Source: Neisseria mucosa
GTDB taxonomy: Bacteria; Pseudomonadota; Gammaproteobacteria; Burkholderiales; Neisseriaceae
Length of the DNA: 64,000 bases
Assembly (NCBI GenBank): GCA_003028315.1
Contig: CP028150.1
Span: forward strand, 2,604,001 to 2,668,000
Reading direction: 5' to 3'
Part shown: piece after piece, positions 7,678 through 15,361 of the stretch
Position numbering within the stretch: position 1 is the first letter of the stretch
How the letters are laid out: each line of letters begins with the position of its first letter
Notes under the pieces: generated by a model
Told to the model about the DNA's origin: nothing
Database searches by the model: none
What the model saw: the letters and a program-made list of their open reading frames with translations, nothing else
Program-made: the position numbers and the translations under genes

Positions 7678-8559
7678 ATGTATATTCTGATTACCTTTTT
7701 CTTCAAACTCTTCGCCGCCATGCCGCTGCGCCTGCTGCACGCATTGGCGGGCGTGTTGGGCTGCGCGGTTTATTATCTGCGCCGTGAGGATCGCGAACGC
7801 GTATTTGACAATATGCGGACGGCCGGTTTGCAGCCCGATGAAGCGGCGGTCAAGGCTGTGTTCCGCGAAACGGTCAAAGGCGGGTTGGAATTGCCCGTGG
7901 CTTTTTTCAGACGACCTGAAAGCATAGAAAAATTGTTTGTAGAAGTACGCGGATGGGAACATGTACAGGCTGCGTTGGATGCGGGCGAAGGATTGTTGTT
8001 TATTACCCCGCACATCGGCAGCTACGACCTTGCCGGACGATATATCAGCCAACAGCTTCCTTTCCCGCTCACGGCGATGTACAAACCGCCGAAGCTCAAA
8101 GCAATGGATGAGGTCATGCAGGCGGGGCGCGTACGCGGCAAAGGTAAAACCGCGCCGACCAGTATTCAAGGCGTTAAACAGGTCATCAAAGCTTTGCGTG
8201 CGGGCGAAGCCACCATCGTTTTGCCCGACCATGTCCCCGCACCCGAAGAAGGCGGAGACGGTGTGTGGGCAGAGTTTTTCGGTAAACCGGCTTTTACTAT
8301 GACGCTGGCAGGCAAGCTCGCACAGGTAAAAGGGGTCAAGGCATTGTTTTTCTGCGGAGAACGCCTGCCGCAAGGACGCGGGTTTGTCCTACATATCGAA
8401 CCCTTACGCGGCGAACTGAACGGCAATAAAGAACACGATGCGCGGGTAATCAATGAAAATACGGAATATTGGATACGCCGGTTCCCGATGCAGTATCTGT
8501 TTATGTACAACCGCTACAAACAGCCCGCAGGTGCGCCGGAGCCTCCCGGGCATGGGTGA
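7678..8559 (+). CDS. lpxL: Lipid A secondary (lauroyl) acyltransferase, LpxL/HtrB family
   Basis: Adds a secondary acyl chain to lipid A at the inner membrane. The HX4D active site is H-I-G-S-Y-D at residues 112-117, followed by the TAMYKPPK block and VLPDHVPAPEEGGDG, all typical of LpxL/HtrB/MsbB. A hydrophobic N-terminal helix anchors the protein. The sequence closely resembles what I remember of meningococcal LpxL1 (MsbB), the enzyme whose loss gives penta-acylated lipid A. 293 residues is normal. An internal DUS-like string encodes FRRPE near residue 78. The gene stands alone, with a dyad upstream and a DUS terminator downstream. Confidence 0.9.
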   Translation: MYILITFFFKLFAAMPLRLLHALAGVLGCAVYYLRREDRERVFDNMRTAGLQPDEAAVKAVFRETVKGGLELPVAFFRRPESIEKLFVEVRGWEHVQAALDAGEGLLFITPHIGSYDLAGRYISQQLPFPLTAMYKPPKLKAMDEVMQAGRVRGKGKTAPTSIQGVKQVIKALRAGEATIVLPDHVPAPEEGGDGVWAEFFGKPAFTMTLAGKLAQVKGVKALFFCGERLPQGRGFVLHIEPLRGELNGNKEHDARVINENTEYWIRRFPMQYLFMYNRYKQPAGAPEPPGHG

Positions 8560-8568
8560 AAAAATGTG

Positions 8569-8616
8569 AAAGGTCGTCTGAAAACCTGGGGTTTGAGTTT
8601 TCAGATGACCTTTTTT
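8569..8616. terminator. Inverted DUS pair after lpxL, one arm mutated
   Basis: The second arm reads CAGATGACC instead of CAGACGACC, so only one arm is a perfect DUS; the hairpin and T-run remain. Confidence 0.85.
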
Positions 8617-8628
8617 AATCATTTTTGT

Positions 8629-8930
8629 GGACGGATTCCACGCGACGGTGCTTGTGTTGTCGGCAGACACCGTAGTGAGGGCTTTGTCCGCGAGCCACTC
8701 AAAATTTCAAACATCTGTCCGTCAATTATCTTCGTGGGTAGAACCCACGTTACGGATACCGAGTCAGCCAAAACCGATAGAAAGTTCAAATATGAAAGGT
8801 CGTCTGAAACCTACATCGGGTTTTCAGACGACCTTTTTGCGTCAATCATTTTCGTGGACAGAGTTCACGCTACGGCAATTGTGTTGTCAATAAACTTTGT
8901 AGCGTGGGCTTTGCCCACGAATCGCTAAAC
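8629..8930. repeat. Cluster of degenerate 'CGTGGG...CCCACG' repeats with a DUS pair
   Basis: Several related imperfect inverted repeats of the form (GTAGCG)TGGGC/A-TTT-GCCCACG occur near 8629-8650, 8665-8700, 8732-8752, 8850-8872 and 8899-8921, with an inverted DUS pair at 8795-8836 between them. Similar copies are seen at 16805-16830 and 32098-32122. There is no gene here; short ORFs across it are made of DUS and repeat sequence. Confidence 0.6.
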
Positions 8931-8978
8931 ATTTCAGACGACCTTTCCTACACCTTCCCACATCGGCAATATCAGGCT

Positions 8979-10325
8979 TCACTTCTGTCCGCTTTGTTCC
9001 ACCTGTCGTTTGAAGCGTGTGCCTGCGGCGTGGTAGAAGGGGCGGGGGGAGAATTGGCGGGAGACTTGTGAGGCGAAGATGCAGGCGATGAGCAGCCAGA
9101 AGAGGAGGTTTTGTCCGCCGGTCATTTCCATCACGACGACGGCGGAAGTGAGCGGGGATTGGGTGGCACCGGCGAGGAAGGCTGCCATGCAGATGAGGAC
9201 GAGAACGTGGGTGCCTTGGTCGAGTCCGGTGAGGATGGCGATGTGTTCGCCCAAGACTGCGCCTATGGTCAGGGAGGGGGTGAAGATGCCGCCGGGCGTA
9301 CCTGTCCAGTAGGTCAGGACGGTGGAGAACCATTTGGCGGCGGCGAGTCCGGCGGGGGCTTCGTGGATGCCGCGCAGGGCTTGGGCGGCTTCGTGGTAGC
9401 CTGTGCCGTAGGTTTTGCCTTGGTAAAGCGTGCCGATGGCGGCGAGCAGGATGCCGATGAGGGCGGCGGTAATCAGGGGGTGGCGGCGGATGTGTTCGCG
9501 CCATTTGGCGGGGGCGAAGGCGGTGGCGCCGAGATACAGGGTGCGTCCGAACAGTCCGCCTGCGATGCCGCACGCGAGTCCGCAGCCCAATACCCAGCCG
9601 AGCATATTGTCGAGCGCGCCGCCGCTGAAGCCTGAAAAATAGGGATTGTTGCCTTGGATGGCGACTTGGATGAAACCGGCGGCGAGGACGCCGAGCAGGA
9701 TTTGCCGCTCCCAACGCAGCATGACTTCGCGCCCGAGTTCTTCGATGGCGAAAATCACGCCTGCCAGCGGGGCGTTGAACGCGGCGGCAAGCCCGCCTGC
9801 CGCGCCTGCGGCGATAAGGTCGTTTTCCTGCATGCCGCGAAAGGCGAAGCCGTGTTTTTTGCACCATGCGCCCCACGCGCTCATGACTGCCGCGCCGACT
9901 TGGACGGACGGTCCTTCACGCCCGACGGATGCGCCTGCAAACATGGCAAGGAAAGTCAGCGGGATTTTGAGGAGGGTTTCGCGGAGGCGGATCAGGCGGG
10001 TTTTGTTGGCGCCGTAGGGCAGGGCGAGGCTGGCGAGCACTTGCGGGATGCCGCTGCCGGAGGTGTAGGGGGCGAAACGGCGGGTGATCCAGACGATGAG
10101 TGGCAGCCCGAAGGGTAGGGCGACCCAGGCAAACCAAGGATATTTTTGCACCAGCTCCGCATTCATTTCTAACGCGAAATCTGCCATCCAGGCAAACAGG
10201 AGGGCGGTCAGCGCGACCAATGCCGAACCTGCCAGCAGGAACAGAAAAGCAATGCTTTTACGCGAGATGCGGCGGGTTTGGTGGATTTTGTGCGTGATGT
10301 GGTAGGCGGGCGGTTTGGTCGGCAT
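8979..10325 (-). CDS. clcA: ClC-family chloride channel/antiporter
   Basis: Integral membrane Cl-/H+ exchanger or chloride channel of the EriC type. The three signature anion-binding segments are visible: GSGIPQV, GREGPSVQVGA (with the gating Glu) and GGIFTPSLTIGAVLGE. About ten or more hydrophobic helices span the 448 residues. The start ATG at 10325 begins MPTKPPAYHIT; an apparent upstream extension runs through a DUS and is rejected. It lies downstream of the two small membrane protein genes on the same strand, separated from them by a single DUS. Confidence 0.92.
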   Translation of the reverse strand: MPTKPPAYHITHKIHQTRRISRKSIAFLFLLAGSALVALTALLFAWMADFALEMNAELVQKYPWFAWVALPFGLPLIVWITRRFAPYTSGSGIPQVLASLALPYGANKTRLIRLRETLLKIPLTFLAMFAGASVGREGPSVQVGAAVMSAWGAWCKKHGFAFRGMQENDLIAAGAAGGLAAAFNAPLAGVIFAIEELGREVMLRWERQILLGVLAAGFIQVAIQGNNPYFSGFSGGALDNMLGWVLGCGLACGIAGGLFGRTLYLGATAFAPAKWREHIRRHPLITAALIGILLAAIGTLYQGKTYGTGYHEAAQALRGIHEAPAGLAAAKWFSTVLTYWTGTPGGIFTPSLTIGAVLGEHIAILTGLDQGTHVLVLICMAAFLAGATQSPLTSAVVVMEMTGGQNLLFWLLIACIFASQVSRQFSPRPFYHAAGTRFKRQVEQSGQK

Positions 10326-10362
10326 GGTATGCGGAAGTGTGGAAAAGGTCGTCTGAAAAGGG

Positions 10363-10719
10363 TTATTGCGGAAGGTGGTTCGCCAATGCGCTAAGATAGC
10401 CAAAAACGAAAGACAGCAACAATGACGAAGCGATGCCGACACCCCAGTAAATACATTGGTGCTGCGTAGGTTTGTCAGTGGTGGCACGCAGCAGTTTGAA
10501 ATAGAGTGCGAACGTGGCGGATGAGATGGCGGCAGTCAGTAACAAGCTGAAGGGGGAAAAGGAGGAATGAAGAACGTACCCTATCAGTGTCATTGTCATG
10601 GCATAAAGCACACCCGCGCCTACTGCCCATTTCCAGATGGGATAGGGCTTGTCGGGAAAGTCTAGTGTTCCTGAAGCTTGAAGTCTGCCTAATGTTAATA
10701 TGAATATAATGTCTAACAT
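10363..10719 (-). CDS. Small membrane protein, paralogue A of a tandem pair
   Basis: I do not recognise the family. The 118 residues contain about four hydrophobic segments (near 1-12, 30-52, 58-78 and 88-110). It is a clear paralogue of the next gene upstream: both begin with an I-I/V-F-I-L--GRLQ pattern, share FxLYFKxLRxT (here ALYFKLLRATT) and IYWGxGI. Identical DUS-containing stretches follow both copies' starts, which points to a tandem duplication that has since diverged at the protein level. No enzymatic motif is visible. Confidence 0.75.
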   Translation of the reverse strand: MLDIIFILTLGRLQASGTLDFPDKPYPIWKWAVGAGVLYAMTMTLIGYVLHSSFSPFSLLLTAAISSATFALYFKLLRATTDKPTQHQCIYWGVGIASSLLLSFVFGYLSALANHLPQ

Positions 10720-10735
10720 GATTATTGCCTTGGAG

Positions 10736-10779
10736 TAAGCTGTTTTTGTGTTTCAGACGACCTCGGGGTCGTCTGAAAA
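10736..10779. repeat. Duplicated DUS-containing spacer, copy 1
   Basis: TAAGCTGTTTTTGTGTTTCA followed by an inverted DUS pair around CGGG. The same string recurs at 11191-11236, marking the edges of the tandem duplication. Confidence 0.85.
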
Positions 10780-10807
10780 AAGAGGGGGTAGCCTATTGCC
10801 CCTCCAG

Positions 10808-11176
10808 TCAATGCATAATAAATAAGTTTGCCAAAGAAAACAATTTTTCGGTCAGTAGGGTTAAGGCTATACCTGAAAGAATGCCCAGTCCCCAATAGAT
10901 AAACCGGCGGCGTTTCGGGTTGGATGTGGTACGCAACATTTTGAAATACAGAAGCAAGCAGCCGAACATGCAGATAGTTTGAAATAGAATGAGGGGGAGG
11001 CTGTCAAAGGCTTTGGAAATCGAATCAGAAAGGCTGCTTGTCACTGTGCGTATACATAAATAAATCAAAGCCGAGCCTGCCGCCGAATGCCAAAAGGGGA
11101 CGGGCGAGTCGGATGAGTCGGGTGTCCTGTGGGGTTGAAGCCTGCCGAATAACAATATAAAGACAATGTCAGACAT
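10808..11176 (-). CDS. Small membrane protein, paralogue B of a tandem pair
   Basis: 122 residues with about four hydrophobic segments, starting MSDIVFILLFGRLQP. It matches the neighbouring 118-residue protein in order and spacing of segments: LLLYFKMLRTTSN and FIYWGLGILSG align with its ALYFKLLRATTD and CIYWGVGIASS. The family is unknown to me. Low identity between the copies suggests an old duplication, yet their upstream DUS spacers are nearly identical, perhaps kept similar by gene conversion or transformation. Confidence 0.75.
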   Translation of the reverse strand: MSDIVFILLFGRLQPHRTPDSSDSPVPFWHSAAGSALIYLCIRTVTSSLSDSISKAFDSLPLILFQTICMFGCLLLYFKMLRTTSNPKRRRFIYWGLGILSGIALTLLTEKLFSLANLFIMH

Positions 11177-11190
11177 AATGAGTCGCCTTA

Positions 11191-11236
11191 ACGTAAGCTG
11201 TTTTTGTGTTTCAGACGACCTCGGGGTCGTCTGAAA
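11191..11236. repeat. Duplicated DUS-containing spacer, copy 2
   Basis: Near-identical to 10736-10779, again with an inverted DUS pair around CGGG. Confidence 0.85.
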
Positions 11237-11262
11237 TGTTATGGTGCGGCGATATGGGGCAG

Positions 11263-11419
11263 TATAGTGAATTAACTTTAAACCAGTACGGCGTTGCCTC
11301 GCCTTAGCTCAAAGAGAACGATTCTCTAAGGTGCTGAAGCACCAAGTGAATCGGTTCCGTACTATCTGTACTGTCTGCGGCTTCGTCGCCTTGTCCTGAT
11401 TTAAATTTAATCCACTATA
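11263..11419. mobile_element. Correia repeat enclosed element (full-length, 157 bp)
   Basis: A neisserial MITE bounded by TATAGTGAATTAA and TTAATCCACTATA inverted ends, with the typical internal CGGCGTTGCCTCGCCTTAGC and CTGTCTGCGGCTTCGTCGCC segments. It has no coding capacity. Such elements insert at TA and can supply promoters or IHF sites. A second copy lies at 27222-27378. Confidence 0.93.
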
Positions 11420-11599
11420 CCGAGCTAAGGTGTGTCAGTACGTTGATCATCCGCAACGCCGAAGCGGCTGCCATACCCCGGTAAACACAGTGATGCAGCA
11501 GAACAGTATGGGCTTTCTCAAATAAAGCCCGCGTTACGGTTTGCGCTTGGTCTAAAGGTCGTCTGAAACGGTTTTCAGACGACCTTTTTTCGTACTGCC
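11420..11599. other. Intergenic region with DUS terminator of ppc
   Basis: No gene is seen. An inverted DUS pair at 11554-11590 with a T-run forms the terminator for ppc on the minus strand. Confidence 0.7.
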
Positions 11600-14302
11600 T
11601 TAACCTGTATTGCGCAAACCTTGTGCCACGCCGTTGATGGTCAGGTGCACCATCAGGAGGGTGTGCGGGTCGTGCGGGTCTTTGCGCAGGCGTTTGAGCA
11701 TGGCGACTTGCAGGCCGTTAAGCGCGTTCAGGTACGGAATCCGCAGGGCAAGCGAGCGGGCAAGGCTGCGGTTGTCGCGCAAGAGTTCGTCGGTTTGCAA
11801 AAGGTCGAGCAGGGCTTTGCGGCTGCGTTGGTATTCTTCCTTAATCATGTCGAAGATGACGGCGGCTTTTTCGGGCGATTCGCTCAAGCCGGCGTAGTTT
11901 TCGGCGAGGGTGATGTCGGTTTTCGCCATGACTTGTTCCATATTGGAGAGCATGGCTTGGAAGAAGGGGTTGTGGTGCGCGTGTTCCTGCAGGGCGGCAA
12001 GGGTTTCGGGTTTGCCTTCGCACAGGCTTTCCACTGCGCTGCCGAAGCCGTACCACGCGGGCAGCATGAGGCGGTTTTGCATCCATGAGAACACCCACGG
12101 TATCGCGCGCAAATCCTGTATCCGCGCCAAAGTTTTGCGGCTGGCGGGGCGGCTGCCGAGGTTGAGGGTGGCGATTTCCTGTATTGGGCTGGTTTGCAGG
12201 AAATAGTCGATGAAGTCTGGGTGGGTAATCAGCTCGCGGTAGTATTTGAACGATACGTCCGACAATGCCTGCATGAGCGCGGGTTCGGGGTCTTTTTGAT
12301 CGGGCAGCAGGCTGGCTTCGAGCGTGGCGGCGACGAGGGTTTCGAGGTTGCGCACGGCGTTGCCGGGGTCGGCGTATTTTGCGGTGATGACTTCGCCTTG
12401 CTCGGTGATGCGGATTTGTCCGGCCACGCTGCCCGCCGGTTGGGCGAGAATGGCTTGGTAAGACGGGCCGCCGCCGCGTCCGACGCTGCCGCCGCGGCCG
12501 TGGAAGAGGCGCATACGGACATCGTATTTTTTGAAGAGTTCGACCAAGCCCAATTCCGCCTGATAGAGGCACCAAGAGCTAGTAACGTAGCCGCCGTCTT
12601 TGTTGGAATCGGAATAGCCGAGCATGATTTCTTGAATGTTGTCGCGGCTTTGCAGCAGGTCGCGGTACCATTCGTTGCTGAACATGGTTTCCATGACGGG
12701 GCAGGCGTTTTCGAGGGCTTCGATGGTTTCGAAGAGGGGGACGATGTTGATGCGGCTTTGCGGTTTGCCGTTTTCAACCGTCAACAGGCCGCTTTCTTTA
12801 AGCAACAGCGCGAGGGCGAGCAGGTCGCTGGGCTGTTCGCAGTTGGAGATGATGCTTTGGGTAACGGCGTTTTCACCGAATTCGTCTTTGATGTTGCGCG
12901 CTTCGTTAAAAATCGCCATTTCGCGGCGGGTGTGTTCGCTGTAAGTGATGAACGGGCTGGACAGCGGCCGCTGGTGTTTCAGCTCGCGCAGCAGGACGGT
13001 TTGTTTTTCCGTTTCAGACAAGCTGCCGTAGTCTTCCAAACCGGCGTGTTTGAAGAGTTCGGCGACGACATCGGCGTGTTTTTCCGCGTGTTGGCGCAAG
13101 TCGAGCGGCATCATGTGGAAGCCGAACACGGATACGGAACGGATCAGGTCGGCGAGCCTGCCTTCGCCCAAAAGCGCGCTGCCGTTGTCGCGCAGGGAGC
13201 GTTGCAGCTTGTGGAGGTCGTCTGAAAATTCTTGCGCGGAGGCGTAAGGCATCATAAAGCCGAATTTGCAGCCCATACCCAAGCCGAGCGAGCGGGCTTT
13301 GCCCATCACGCGCGCCATGATGTAGGCGATGGCGCGGCGGTACGGCTCTTCGGTGCGGGCGATTTCTTCGTCGGGCGATTCGTCCGACAACGCCATCACG
13401 TCGTCGTTGACTTTGACGCGGCGGACGGAAAGCGGCAGCTCGCGGTAGAGTTTGTCGAGTTCACCACGGTAAAAACGGAACACCGCGTCGGCATGGCGGC
13501 GGAAAGCAAAACGCAGGGTCTCGGCGGAGACAAACGGATTGCCGTCGCGGTCGCCGCCTATCCAGCCGCCGATTTTTAAGATGTCGGGCACGTCCACATC
13601 AGGATAGGTCGTCTGAAACTCGCGTTCCATGCTGCGGTAGAGTTTGGGCAGTGCCTCGAAGAAACTCATCGGGAAGATGGATACGCCGTTGTTGATTTCG
13701 TCGTTGACGCTGAGTTTGTGGTGGCGCGTTTCGCTGGTTTGCCACAAGCCCAACAAGATGGTGTCGATTTCGCGGCGCAATTCCGCCAGCGCGTCGGCAT
13801 GGGTGCAGCGTTCGCGGCGGGGCAGGAGGGCGCGGATGCGGCGGTTGAAGTTCAACACGGTTTGGCGTTGCACTTCGGTCGGGTGCGCGGTCAGAACGGC
13901 GGTAACATTGGTCGTATTTAATTGTTTTTGAACCGTTTTGCCGCCGACTTTCGCCGCTTTGAGTTTGCGTACCGTTTCCGCCAGGCTGCCTTCCGCGCCG
14001 CCGTGTCCCGCCTCTTCGTGGATTTGGCGGCGGCGTTCGTGGTGTACGTCTTCGGCGATGTTCAGAATCTGCGCGAACAAGCCGCAGGCAAGCGTCAGGT
14101 CGTGGGTTTGCTGTTCGTCCAGTTGCGGCAAAACCTTCTCAATCAAAGCCGCGCTGTCGTCCGAAGTGGACAACAGTTTGACCGTTTCCACTACCAAAGG
14201 CGAGGCTTCTTCGTGCAGGAGTTTGTACAAAGATTGTTTCAAAAATTCCGCGTCTGCCGCTAGAGCCGCGTCTTTGGGATTGTTCAGGATATGCAGTTGC
14301 AT
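11600..14302 (-). CDS. ppc: Phosphoenolpyruvate carboxylase
   Basis: Carboxylates PEP to oxaloacetate, replenishing the TCA cycle. At 900 residues it has normal length and all key motifs: VLTAHPTEVQRQT with the catalytic His, GGWIGGDRDGNPFV, FHGRGGSVGRGGGPSYQAI and RITEQGEVI, and the C-terminal NGVAQGLRNTG. The ATG at 14302 has a GAGAG ribosome site. Two DUS copies lie inside the coding sequence (near 13215 and 13609). It is a single-gene unit with a DUS terminator. Its product would complement the methylcitrate pathway further along by supplying oxaloacetate, which is inference. Confidence 0.97.
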   Translation of the reverse strand: MQLHILNNPKDAALAADAEFLKQSLYKLLHEEASPLVVETVKLLSTSDDSAALIEKVLPQLDEQQTHDLTLACGLFAQILNIAEDVHHERRRQIHEEAGHGGAEGSLAETVRKLKAAKVGGKTVQKQLNTTNVTAVLTAHPTEVQRQTVLNFNRRIRALLPRRERCTHADALAELRREIDTILLGLWQTSETRHHKLSVNDEINNGVSIFPMSFFEALPKLYRSMEREFQTTYPDVDVPDILKIGGWIGGDRDGNPFVSAETLRFAFRRHADAVFRFYRGELDKLYRELPLSVRRVKVNDDVMALSDESPDEEIARTEEPYRRAIAYIMARVMGKARSLGLGMGCKFGFMMPYASAQEFSDDLHKLQRSLRDNGSALLGEGRLADLIRSVSVFGFHMMPLDLRQHAEKHADVVAELFKHAGLEDYGSLSETEKQTVLLRELKHQRPLSSPFITYSEHTRREMAIFNEARNIKDEFGENAVTQSIISNCEQPSDLLALALLLKESGLLTVENGKPQSRINIVPLFETIEALENACPVMETMFSNEWYRDLLQSRDNIQEIMLGYSDSNKDGGYVTSSWCLYQAELGLVELFKKYDVRMRLFHGRGGSVGRGGGPSYQAILAQPAGSVAGQIRITEQGEVITAKYADPGNAVRNLETLVAATLEASLLPDQKDPEPALMQALSDVSFKYYRELITHPDFIDYFLQTSPIQEIATLNLGSRPASRKTLARIQDLRAIPWVFSWMQNRLMLPAWYGFGSAVESLCEGKPETLAALQEHAHHNPFFQAMLSNMEQVMAKTDITLAENYAGLSESPEKAAVIFDMIKEEYQRSRKALLDLLQTDELLRDNRSLARSLALRIPYLNALNGLQVAMLKRLRKDPHDPHTLLMVHLTINGVAQGLRNTG

Positions 14303-14564
14303 GATTTTCTCTCTTTATTTATCTTAAAAACAAACGTAAAACATTGTATAGCAGGTCGTCTGAAACCGCCATCGGAAAAGGTGTTGCAAAACACCGAAAC
14401 TTGATGTAACCCGCGTCCGCACAAGTCAAGCCGTTAATTCCTTAACAAAGCCGTCCGTGCATTTCAGTCCGATTATTCTGCCGTTCGTATCCGCAGCATA
14501 GTCCGAAGCGTAGAAATCCCGTAAAATACTACGACATAAAATCCTATTTTCACGCAGGCACAGT

Positions 14565-15041
14565 ATGTTCAACTTCAATTCCGTACGCGAAAACGACAAA
14601 CGCCAACCCACCGTCCGCACCGCAGTGGCAAGCGGCTCCATCAACATGAGTACCTCCGCCATCAAAGTTTTGGCGGAAAACGCCACCCAAAACGCAGGCA
14701 TCCTCAACGTCGCCCGTGTTGCCGCCGTCCAAGGCATCAAGCAGGTCGGACTGATTGTCCCGCTTTACCAACCCGCTGTCTTGCAACACGTCCGCGTCGA
14801 TTTCGATGTCGATCTCGAACTCGCCTACGTCAAAGCTACCGTAACCGTCACTTCGGAAGGCGGCAAAAGCATCACGACCGAAGCCATTACCGGCGTCAAC
14901 GTTGCCCTCATGTCCATCTACGACATGATGAAAGAAGTCGACCAGTCCATGATGATGACCCGCATCCACCTCGAATCCGAAAGCGGCGGCGAACGCGGCC
15001 CGTTTGTATTCGACGATGCCTACGAAAACATCGAATTCTGA
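14565..15041 (+). CDS. MoaC-like protein lacking catalytic residues
   Basis: The 158 residues align well with MoaC (cyclic pyranopterin monophosphate synthase): VARVAAVQGIKQVGLIVPLY corresponds to [20 protein letters not shown], and TEAITGVNVALMSIYDMMKE to [20 protein letters not shown]. Yet the HHKGD loop is replaced by TQNAG and the LCHPL motif by LYQPA, so the Lys and His used in catalysis by E. coli MoaC are gone, while the Asp and Lys of YDMMK remain. It may be a pseudoenzyme with a new role. No other molybdopterin gene is nearby. The gene is preceded by a single DUS and followed by a DUS terminator. Databases may simply label it MoaC. Confidence 0.8.
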   Translation: MFNFNSVRENDKRQPTVRTAVASGSINMSTSAIKVLAENATQNAGILNVARVAAVQGIKQVGLIVPLYQPAVLQHVRVDFDVDLELAYVKATVTVTSEGGKSITTEAITGVNVALMSIYDMMKEVDQSMMMTRIHLESESGGERGPFVFDDAYENIEF

Positions 15042-15052
15042 TTGAACAAACA

Positions 15053-15093
15053 AAGGTCGTCTGAAAACCCGGTTTGAGGTTTCAGACGACCTT
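15053..15093. terminator. Inverted DUS terminator
   Basis: AAAGGTCGTCTGAAAACC and an opposing copy with a shorter T-run, directly after the MoaC-like gene. Confidence 0.85.
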
Positions 15094-15361
15094 GTTTTTC
15101 AGCAAAGCTTTATGATGAAACGCTTTCGGACAGGGAGCTGTTTTTGTTTGATACGGTTTTTTGTTGGTGCTGTCTTATGATGAGGCAGTATTATCAGAAA
15201 TTGTTCATGTTTGAAAATTCGATTATACTTATAAAGTATTAGTTTTTTAGTTATTTTGTATAGTATTGCAACAAATTCAAATAGGGAATACCTATGTCGT
15301 CATTCCCGCGCGGGCAGGCGTTTTTCTTTTTTAACCCACGATAAAACAACAGAGAGAATTT
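15094..15361. other. AT-rich intergenic region with half dRS3
   Basis: AT-rich leader of the PepSY gene. A CATTCCCGCGCGGGCAGGCG string at 15301-15320 looks like one half of a neisserial dRS3 repeat whose other half has been lost. Confidence 0.5.

Noticed and set aside
8566..8928. Short ORFs across the repeat cluster after lpxL (120 and 88 codons)
   Set aside because: They consist of DUS and palindromic repeat sequence and lack ribosome sites.
12194..13225. A 343-codon frame antisense to ppc
   Set aside because: Composition is Val/Phe/Gly/Ala-rich shadow coding with no motif; ppc is complete on the other strand.
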